A stretch of 16,401 bases of DNA. It comes from an uncultured Bacilli bacterium (lineage in GTDB: Bacteria; Bacillota_I; Bacilli_A; ML615J-28; CAG-698). The stretch is taken from the NCBI GenBank assembly GCA_947627395.1, contig CANQVW010000020.1, positions 1 to 16,401 on the forward strand, given 5' to 3'. Under the pieces are notes generated by a model. The model worked only from the letters and a program-made list of their open reading frames with translations, searched no databases and was not told the origin of the DNA. Below, piece after piece: positions 1 through 5,171 of this stretch. A program made the position numbers and the translations under genes. Every line of letters begins with the position of its first letter. Position 1 is the first letter of the stretch.

Positions 1-1
1 G

Positions 2-766
2 TTATCCTTAGTCAAAGCCTTTAGTGCTGTTCATGATAAAGAATGTCAAGGAGCAGTCACAGCTGGTCCAACGCAAGGAGTTGTGGTTTGTGCACATATT
101 GTTGTTCGAAAAATTGAAGGAATGAAACGGGTAGCCATCTGCCCTCAATTACCTGAAGTTGGAGGAAAAAGTCGTCTTCTATTAGATTCTGGTGCGAATA
201 CAAGTATTAAAGCAGAACATATTTTACAACATGCGTTATTCGCTTCCATTTTTTATAAGGAAGTTCGAGGAGTAGAGGAACCTTTAGTTGGATTAATTAA
301 TATTGGTACAGAACCTGGAAAAGGAAGAGACTTAGAAAAAGAAGTGTACCAATTGTTAGAAAATGATCCAAGAATCCATTTCTATGGAAATGTGGAGCCT
401 AAAGAATTATTATCCACTCCTTGTGATATCTTGGTCAGTGATGGCTTCTCAGGAAATTTAGTCATGAAATCTTTTGAAGGTGCAGCTAAATCAATGGGAG
501 AAGTTTTAAAAGAAGAAATTAAAAAGACTTTAGGTGGTAAAATTGGGTATTTATTTATGCATAAAAACATAAATAATTTTAAAAAACGTATGAGTGCAGA
601 TGAAGTGGGTGGATCATTAATATTTGGAGTGGATGGCATTATTGTGAAAGCACATGGTAGTAGCCAAGCCTATGCTTTTTCAAAAGCCATTGAACTAGCA
701 AGAAAAGCTGTTTTGGGAAATGTTATTGAATCTGTAAAAAAACACTTAACAGAAGAAAATGAATAA
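2..766 (+). CDS. plsX: Phosphate acyltransferase PlsX, 5'-truncated by window edge
   Basis: PlsX makes acyl-phosphate from acyl-ACP, the acyl donor for PlsY in phosphatidic acid synthesis at the membrane. About 254 codons are visible; the family is about 330 residues, so roughly the first 80 lie outside the window. The frame is open from base 2, and the ATG at 83 is internal. Family landmarks seen in order: the LLLDSGAN segment (usually LLLDVGAN), a VGLINIGTEPGKG segment, a GNVEPKELL segment, VSDGFSGNLVMKSFEGAA, a GG-x-LIFGVDG segment and KAHGSS near the C-terminus. The usual AGNTGA loop reads AGPTQG here, so this is a divergent member. It overlaps rnc by 8 bases. The fabD, fabG and acpP genes that separate plsX from rnc in Bacillus are absent; direct plsX-rnc adjacency is also known in mycoplasmas. 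The assignment is secure; the effect of the loop change is unknown. Confidence 0.93.
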   Translation, partial: LSLVKAFSAVHDKECQGAVTAGPTQGVVVCAHIVVRKIEGMKRVAICPQLPEVGGKSRLLLDSGANTSIKAEHILQHALFASIFYKEVRGVEEPLVGLINIGTEPGKGRDLEKEVYQLLENDPRIHFYGNVEPKELLSTPCDILVSDGFSGNLVMKSFEGAAKSMGEVLKEEIKKTLGGKIGYLFMHKNINNFKKRMSADEVGGSLIFGVDGIIVKAHGSSQAYAFSKAIELARKAVLGNVIESVKKHLTEENE

Positions 767-1457
767 ATTAGAATTTCAAAATAAATTCAACCAAGTTTGT
801 AAGTTTTTATCCATTCAATATCATCATCTTGACATTTATTATGAAGCTTTTACTCATCCATCGTTTGCCAATGAAAACCACCACAGCAAACATTATGAAC
901 GTTTAGAATATTTAGGAGATGCCATTTTAGATTTTCTTGTTGGAGAATACATTTATAAAACCAAACCAGAAATGCAAGAAGGGAAAATGACAAAACTTCG
1001 TGCAAAATATGTTTGTGAACAAGCCAATGCAGATTATACCAAAGAAATGAAATTAGATACTTGTCTAATGGTTGGAAAAGGAGCAAAAAAACAAGGAGAA
1101 GATCAAAAACTATCTGTTTTAGGAAACGTATTTGAATCATTCCTGGGAGCTCTTTATTTAGACCACGATATGGAATATGCTAGAAAGATTTTAGAAAGAT
1201 TTGTTTTTCCTAAAATATCGCAAGAAAAAGAAGTTTTCTTTGAAGATTATAAAAGTCAACTACAAGAACTCATTCAAGCTGAAAATCGTAAAAGTGTTAC
1301 CTATATCACCATCAGTGAGACAGGACCAGCTCATGATAAAAGTTTTGAAGTAGTCGTCCAATATGAAGAAACAAAACTAGGAAGAGGAAAAGGAAAAACC
1401 AAAAAAGAAGCAGAACAAAATGCCGCAAAAGACGCCCTAACCAAGTTAGCTAGATAA
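759..1457 (+). CDS. rnc: Ribonuclease III
   Basis: RNase III cleaves double-stranded RNA in rRNA precursors and mRNAs. The protein has 232 residues, normal for the family. The N-terminal endonuclease domain carries the signature ERLEYLGDA at residues 47-55, giving catalytic E50 and D54. The second acidic pair lies at 123-126, where the family has Asp and Glu three apart (E. coli D114 and E117); here the residues are N123 (codon AAC) and E126. A C-terminal dsRNA-binding domain spans about 163-231, with GPAHDKSF and a KKEAEQNAAKDAL helix. The start overlaps the plsX end by 8 bases, consistent with translational coupling. Downstream, dnaD follows after 11 bases; smc and ftsY, the Bacillus neighbours, are missing. 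Family assignment is firm; the Asn substitution is the one unusual point. Confidence 0.95.
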   Translation: MNKLEFQNKFNQVCKFLSIQYHHLDIYYEAFTHPSFANENHHSKHYERLEYLGDAILDFLVGEYIYKTKPEMQEGKMTKLRAKYVCEQANADYTKEMKLDTCLMVGKGAKKQGEDQKLSVLGNVFESFLGALYLDHDMEYARKILERFVFPKISQEKEVFFEDYKSQLQELIQAENRKSVTYITISETGPAHDKSFEVVVQYEETKLGRGKGKTKKEAEQNAAKDALTKLAR

Positions 1458-1468
1458 AGGAGAAGCCA

Positions 1469-2086
1469 ATGAGACAGTATTATATGTTGTTAAAAAATAG
1501 ATTCATTGATTTTGAAAAGTTAATCATTGACCAATATCGTTATTTAGGTTTAAATGAAGTTGAAACCATGATATTAATTAAATTAAATCGATTATTAGAA
1601 AATAATAAACGTTTTTCTTCCGAAGAACTTGCGAAAGGAATGACCATTAGTGAAGAAGAAGTTAGAAATAAATTGGTAGATTTAATTAATCAACAATTTA
1701 TTACCTTAACGCTTTCAGGAAAAAATGAAATTTATAGTTTAGATGATACATATAAACGTCTTGCTGAACTACTAGATGCAACAGATGAAGAAGAAGAACA
1801 TCAAGAAGATGATCAAGAAATGAAAAAAGTTGTTGCTTTATTAGAAAAAGAATTTCAAAAGTTACTAACTCCATTAGAATTAGAAGCCGTTCAACAATGG
1901 ATTACAGTGGATCATTTTTCTTTTCAAAAAATTCAAGAATCTGTTTTTCAGTGTGTTCAAATGAAAAAGAAAAATGTGAAATACGTGAGTGTTTTATTAT
2001 ATAAGAAAGACGATACAAGAAAAGTAGATTCTCCAAAAGAAGGATTACAAAATCTTTTTAATAATGTTTATGGACAAATCAAATGA
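1469..2086 (+). CDS. dnaD: DnaD-family replication initiation protein
   Basis: DnaD acts with DnaB and DnaI in loading the replicative helicase at oriC and, together with PriA, at stalled forks in low-GC Gram-positives. The 205 residues split into an N-terminal winged-helix region (about 20-95, containing an EELAKGMTISEEEVRNKL segment), an acidic linker (about 104-118) and a C-terminal DnaD/DnaB_2-type helical domain (about 119-180, with LLEKEFQKLLTPLELEAVQQW). The DNA-binding motif known as YxxxIxxxW appears as Y172-xxx-L176-xxx-K180, so the Trp is not conserved. An AAGGAG ribosome site precedes the ATG. The dnaD-nth order, with a 23-base overlap into nth, matches the Bacillus arrangement and supports the call. 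The family call is strong; whether it works like Bacillus DnaD in detail is inferred. Confidence 0.88.
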   Translation: MRQYYMLLKNRFIDFEKLIIDQYRYLGLNEVETMILIKLNRLLENNKRFSSEELAKGMTISEEEVRNKLVDLINQQFITLTLSGKNEIYSLDDTYKRLAELLDATDEEEEHQEDDQEMKKVVALLEKEFQKLLTPLELEAVQQWITVDHFSFQKIQESVFQCVQMKKKNVKYVSVLLYKKDDTRKVDSPKEGLQNLFNNVYGQIK

Positions 2087-2684
2087 ATTATTATCTACGT
2101 TAAAAGAGTTATTTCCTAATGCTGGATGTGAATTACATTATCGTAACTTATTTGAACTACTGATTGCTGTTTCCTTGTCAGCACAAACGACAGATAAAAG
2201 AGTCAATCAAGTGACAAGTGCTTTATTTTCTCACTATCCAACATCAAAAGAACTTTCAAAAGCAAAAGAAGAAGAAATCTATCCATATATTCAAAGCTTA
2301 GGATTAGCAAAAACAAAATCAAAACACATTATAGCTTTATCTAAAAAACTAGAAGAAGAATTTTCTGGACAAATTCCATCTACTAGAGAAAAGTTAATGA
2401 GTTTACCCGGAGTAGGAAGAAAAACAGCAAATGTTATTTTATCCGTTGGTTTTAAAGAACCTGCTATCGCTGTAGATACACATATTGCTAGAGTTGCAAA
2501 TCGCTTAGGACTTGCTTGTAGCACAGATGTCTTAGAAATAGAACAGTCTTTAATGAAACAATTTCAAGAAAAAGATTGGTGTGATGTTCATCATTTATTG
2601 TTGTTCTTTGGACGATATTTGTGTAAAGCACAACGTCCAGAATGTGATCGTTGTCCATTTGTAGAACAATGCAAAAAATCATGA
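2064..2684 (+). CDS. nth: Endonuclease III (Nth), Fe-S DNA glycosylase/AP lyase
   Basis: Nth removes oxidised pyrimidines and nicks the resulting abasic site in base excision repair. The helix-hairpin-helix motif LPGVGRKTANV lies at about 114-124 with the catalytic Lys K120, followed by the catalytic Asp D138 in AVDTHIARVANRLGL. The C-terminus has the 4Fe-4S ligand pattern C187-x6-C194-x2-C197-x5-C203. At 206 residues it is of normal length. The start lies inside the dnaD 3' end; ATG 2064 and ATG 2070 are both possible, and only a weak GAAGGA is seen about 20 bases upstream, so expression probably depends on coupling to dnaD. It ends in TGA, which argues for the standard genetic code. Confidence 0.96.
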   Translation: MFMDKSNELLSTLKELFPNAGCELHYRNLFELLIAVSLSAQTTDKRVNQVTSALFSHYPTSKELSKAKEEEIYPYIQSLGLAKTKSKHIIALSKKLEEEFSGQIPSTREKLMSLPGVGRKTANVILSVGFKEPAIAVDTHIARVANRLGLACSTDVLEIEQSLMKQFQEKDWCDVHHLLLFFGRYLCKAQRPECDRCPFVEQCKKS

Positions 2685-2701
2685 TTTTTTCTTAAAATGA
2701 C

Positions 2702-2740
2702 AAAAAAACCTCTTTGAATAAGATATATTATTCAAAGAGG
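2702..2740 (-). terminator. Intrinsic terminator for rqcH (minus strand)
   Basis: A perfect 13-bp inverted repeat (2709-2721 with 2728-2740, loop GATATA) is followed, reading the minus strand, by seven T residues (complement of the A run at 2702-2708). That is intrinsic terminator geometry for transcription leaving rqcH, whose stop is about 168 bases away across cse60. On the plus strand no U tract follows the hairpin, so it should not stop nth transcription by the standard mechanism. Confidence 0.75.
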
Positions 2741-2743
2741 TGA
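2709..2743 (+). promoter_or_regulatory. Hairpin overlapping the cse60 ribosome binding site
   Basis: On the plus strand, the 3' arm of the 13-bp hairpin (2728-2740) contains most of the Shine-Dalgarno sequence AGAGGTGA (2736-2743), which stands 4 bases before the ATG at 2748. In an RNA reading through from nth, this ribosome site would be base-paired. In a transcript that starts inside the hairpin it would be free. Translational control is inferred from structure only. Confidence 0.5.
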
Positions 2744-2747
2744 TTTA

Positions 2748-2924
2748 ATGCGTGTAAAATTATTTGACGAAAATCATGAAAAAGATTTAGAGAAAGTTGT
2801 CAATGCCTTTTTAAGTCAGATTGATGAAGTGATTGATATTCAATATCAAGTTGCCATTATGAATGATCATAAAACAAACGAACAAATTTATTGTTATAGC
2901 GCTATGGTTATTTATCAAGAGTAG
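2748..2924 (+). CDS. Small Cse60-like protein (sporulation-associated DUF2758 family)
   Basis: This 58-residue reading frame starts MRVKLFDENHEKDLEK and ends in YCYSAMVIYQE. The opening VKLFDE-x-HE-x-DLE, the central VIDIQYQVA and the ending IYCYSAM-x-IY resemble, from memory, the Cse60 family of Bacillus, a small protein of unknown biochemical function expressed during sporulation. A strong Shine-Dalgarno AGAGGTGA sits 4 bases before the ATG. No membrane segment or signal peptide is present, so it should be cytoplasmic. It converges on rqcH and the two coding regions overlap by 17 bases (2908-2924). No separate promoter is convincing, so it may be read through from nth. The gene is likely real because of the ribosome site and family resemblance; the role is unknown. 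Confidence 0.72.
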   Translation: MRVKLFDENHEKDLEKVVNAFLSQIDEVIDIQYQVAIMNDHKTNEQIYCYSAMVIYQE

Positions 2925-4473
2925 CATGAGTTTCAATAAATTTTAGATCAGGATTTGCATAAGCATTTTTTTCATGGGTGTAAGTGACGAAGGATCCCTT
3001 ACATCCTTTTACTTTTTTTACCCATTTAACATCTGTGTAATCTACACAAACATGAAATCCATTCTTCATTTTAGAATAATAAGCAGCAATCGTACTAGCT
3101 AGTTCAATAGATTTTGGAGTTAATGTTCCACGCAAAATAACATGACTTCCAGGTTGATTTTTCACATGGAAGAAATAATCTCCCGAATGTGCCAAGGTAT
3201 GCGTTAAATAATCATTTTGCATATTGTTTTTTCCCACAAAAATTTCATTTCCTTCTTCATCTTTATATTTCATAATACGAGGTTTCGTATTTGTTTTTGT
3301 TGGTTTTTGCATTCCAATTTCAATCATCATTTCTTTTAAATCCTGATTTCCTACAAAATCTAATTGCATTAATAGACATTCATAATACTCAATTTCTTGT
3401 TTTGTTGTTTCAATTGTTTTCGTTAATGACACTAAAGTTCTTTTATTTTTTTTTACCTTATTAAAATAATAATTCACATTTTCATGAGGAGAAATCGATG
3501 TATTCAAAGGAATAATTCTTTCTTGGTTTTCATGGTAAAAATCCGCTACAGTAATCGTAGATTGATAGGGTTTGACTAAGTGAATGTTTGCTGCTAGTAA
3601 ATTGGCAACTTCTTCTAAATCTTGGTTTTGATAGGCGTAAGAAAGTTCCATCGTTTGTTTTTCTAATTTGTTTTTTAGTTTTGCAATTTCCTTTTCAATA
3701 TATCCAGTGGTTCTTTTTTGTTCGTTGCTTTCACTGATTTCATCTAAGATTTGTGTATAATAATGTTCTAATAGAGAAGAAAGAGTTGGAAAATACATTC
3801 GCTTTCCTTCTAAAAAAGAAAGATCAAAACAATAAAAATTTACCTTTTCACCTAGAATTAAAGTAGGATTGGTTTTTCTACTTAAAATAGAAGAACCGTA
3901 GATAAGTATTTCTTGAAAGGTCAATGAAGAAACTCCTTCAAACGAATTCGTTGTGAAAAGAGGAAAAGATGTTTCTTCATAGGGATTAATTTTTTTAGAA
4001 TCGGGAAATGAATAAGAAACACCGACTTGAATGATTCTTTCATCTGTTAAGTAAGATTTTCTTACAGCTTCTAATATTTTATAGTTTTCATCTGTGATAA
4101 TAAGATTTGCTGATTTTCCAGTCAATTCTAAAATGATTTTATAAGGTTTTAAATATCCTAGCTCATCTGTATGATGCATATCTATACAAAGAACACGATC
4201 ATTTCGATATTGCACAAAATCATCTATCACTCCTCCCTCAATATGTTTTTTGATAAAATTACTGAGAATGGATTTTCCTGGAAGGTATGTTAAAATGGAA
4301 AGGCGAAGATGAGGATTTGTTTTTGTAACACTAATTAATAATGTTTTATGTTGTTGTAATTCAAAAGCATATTCTAAATCATTCAAACAAATCACACGAT
4401 GTATTCTTTTTCCAACACATTCTTGTTTTAATTCATGAATGAAATGATGTATAAAAATTCCATCAAATGGCAT
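2908..4473 (-). CDS. rqcH: RqcH (NFACT/FbpA family), ribosome quality control factor
   Basis: RqcH binds the stalled 50S subunit with peptidyl-tRNA and recruits Ala-tRNA to add C-terminal alanine tails that mark the nascent chain for degradation. The family was earlier annotated as a fibronectin-binding protein. The 521-residue protein has the NFACT-N start MPFDGIF with a following HHFIHELK, the conserved Asp-Arg pair D92-R93 in RNDRVLCIDM, a central charged coiled-coil region (about 250-380) and a C-terminal NFACT-R domain with FVGKNNMQNDYLT and FHVKNQPGSHVILRG. It is somewhat shorter than the Bacillus protein of about 570 residues. The AAAGGA ribosome site (within 4487-4494) is about 13 bases upstream of the ATG, and a good promoter lies at 4509-4537. 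It is transcribed against its neighbours and ends inside the cse60 3' end. Confidence 0.93.
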   Translation of the reverse strand: MPFDGIFIHHFIHELKQECVGKRIHRVICLNDLEYAFELQQHKTLLISVTKTNPHLRLSILTYLPGKSILSNFIKKHIEGGVIDDFVQYRNDRVLCIDMHHTDELGYLKPYKIILELTGKSANLIITDENYKILEAVRKSYLTDERIIQVGVSYSFPDSKKINPYEETSFPLFTTNSFEGVSSLTFQEILIYGSSILSRKTNPTLILGEKVNFYCFDLSFLEGKRMYFPTLSSLLEHYYTQILDEISESNEQKRTTGYIEKEIAKLKNKLEKQTMELSYAYQNQDLEEVANLLAANIHLVKPYQSTITVADFYHENQERIIPLNTSISPHENVNYYFNKVKKNKRTLVSLTKTIETTKQEIEYYECLLMQLDFVGNQDLKEMMIEIGMQKPTKTNTKPRIMKYKDEEGNEIFVGKNNMQNDYLTHTLAHSGDYFFHVKNQPGSHVILRGTLTPKSIELASTIAAYYSKMKNGFHVCVDYTDVKWVKKVKGCKGSFVTYTHEKNAYANPDLKFIETHATLDK

Positions 4474-4480
4474 AACGATC

Positions 4481-4584
4481 GATATATCCTTTCTGTCAAT
4501 ATATATTTATTATATCATTTCTATCATAAAAACGCAAAATATTTATAAATCCCCTTTGCAATTTTTATGGACTTGTAGTATTAC
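4481..4584. repeat. Direct repeat copy 1: duplicated rqcH/gmk promoter region
   Basis: Positions 4481-4584 align without gaps to 8147-8250 (constant offset 3666), with 84 of 104 bases identical by my count; most mismatches fall in 4491-4500, and 4501-4580 differs at about 10 of 80 positions. This copy holds the rqcH promoter on the minus strand with a perfect TATAAT. On the plus strand it carries a gmk-type box TTGCAA (4556-4561), a 17-base spacer and a damaged -10 TATTAC (4579-4584). It begins just upstream of the rqcH start codon and ends at the -10 box. Confidence 0.9.
4509..4537 (-). promoter_or_regulatory. Promoter of rqcH
   Basis: Reading the minus strand: -35 TTGCGT (4532-4537), 17-base spacer, -10 TATAAT (4509-4514). 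Transcription would start near 4502, giving a leader of about 30 bases that contains the AAAGGA ribosome site. The -10 is perfect consensus and the -35 keeps the key TTG. Confidence 0.7.
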
Positions 4585-5077
4585 CTACTTTTTATAGTCA
4601 AATTTAAAGGTAAATATAATTTATATAATATTTTTTCTGTAGTATATGAACATATTTTAAATCAATTATCAAATATTGATGTAATAGCTCTGATGAATCT
4701 ATATTCTTTTTACTTCTACTATAGGGTTTTAAATACAATTTATCATGAAAAGTAGTTGTAATTTGTTTACTTTTAAAACATTGTGATAAAAAATAAGGAA
4801 TAAATTCAAGGAGCCAACATTATTTTTGCTATGAGTTATAGGAGAACAACAAACATTATCCAAAGATAGTTAATCTCAACATACGTCATCACATTCATTT
4901 ATTGCATCATAATAAAGAAAAAATCAAGGACAATATAATGCCATACCTATTATTGATACAGTATACATCATTTTCATTCCTTCTAATATTAATTGTTATA
5001 AAGGATCATAATATTGATAAATAAATATTTCCTATTAAATTGGTTATAAAACTAAGAAAAAATATATGAAATAAAGA
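4585..5077. other. Long AT-rich non-coding stretch upstream of the Ig/VanZ gene
   Basis: No convincing gene is visible. Short open stretches of about 50-60 codons exist (for example a plus-strand frame from about 4579 and another from about 4845), but they lack good starts or ribosome sites and I recognise no family. A two-stage inverted repeat occurs at 4739-4790: TTTATCA pairs with TGATAAA and, inside it, AAAAGTA pairs with TACTTTT. There is no T tract. The stretch could be decayed DNA brought in with the neighbouring gene. Confidence 0.5.
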
Positions 5078-5106
5078 TTGAAAAAAAAATTAAAGTATGG
5101 TAGAAT
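5078..5106 (+). promoter_or_regulatory. Promoter of the Ig-repeat/VanZ gene
   Basis: -35 TTGAAA (5078-5083), 17-base spacer, -10 TAGAAT (5101-5106). This predicts a start near 5113 and a leader of about 59 bases. The leader contains a weak 8-bp hairpin (5115-5122 with 5134-5141, one G-U pair) and an AAGGA ribosome site (5158-5162) 9 bases before the ATG. Confidence 0.65.
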
Positions 5107-5171
5107 TACTTAAAAAGTGAGATATTTCTTTCGTCTTACTTAATTCTAGCATTACTCAAGGAAATAAAAAT

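Noticed and set aside
4579..5030. Short plus-strand frames of about 50-60 codons that might be remains of a mobile element gene
   Set aside because: No start with ribosome site, no recognisable transposase, integrase or replication motif, and such frames arise by chance in AT-rich DNA.
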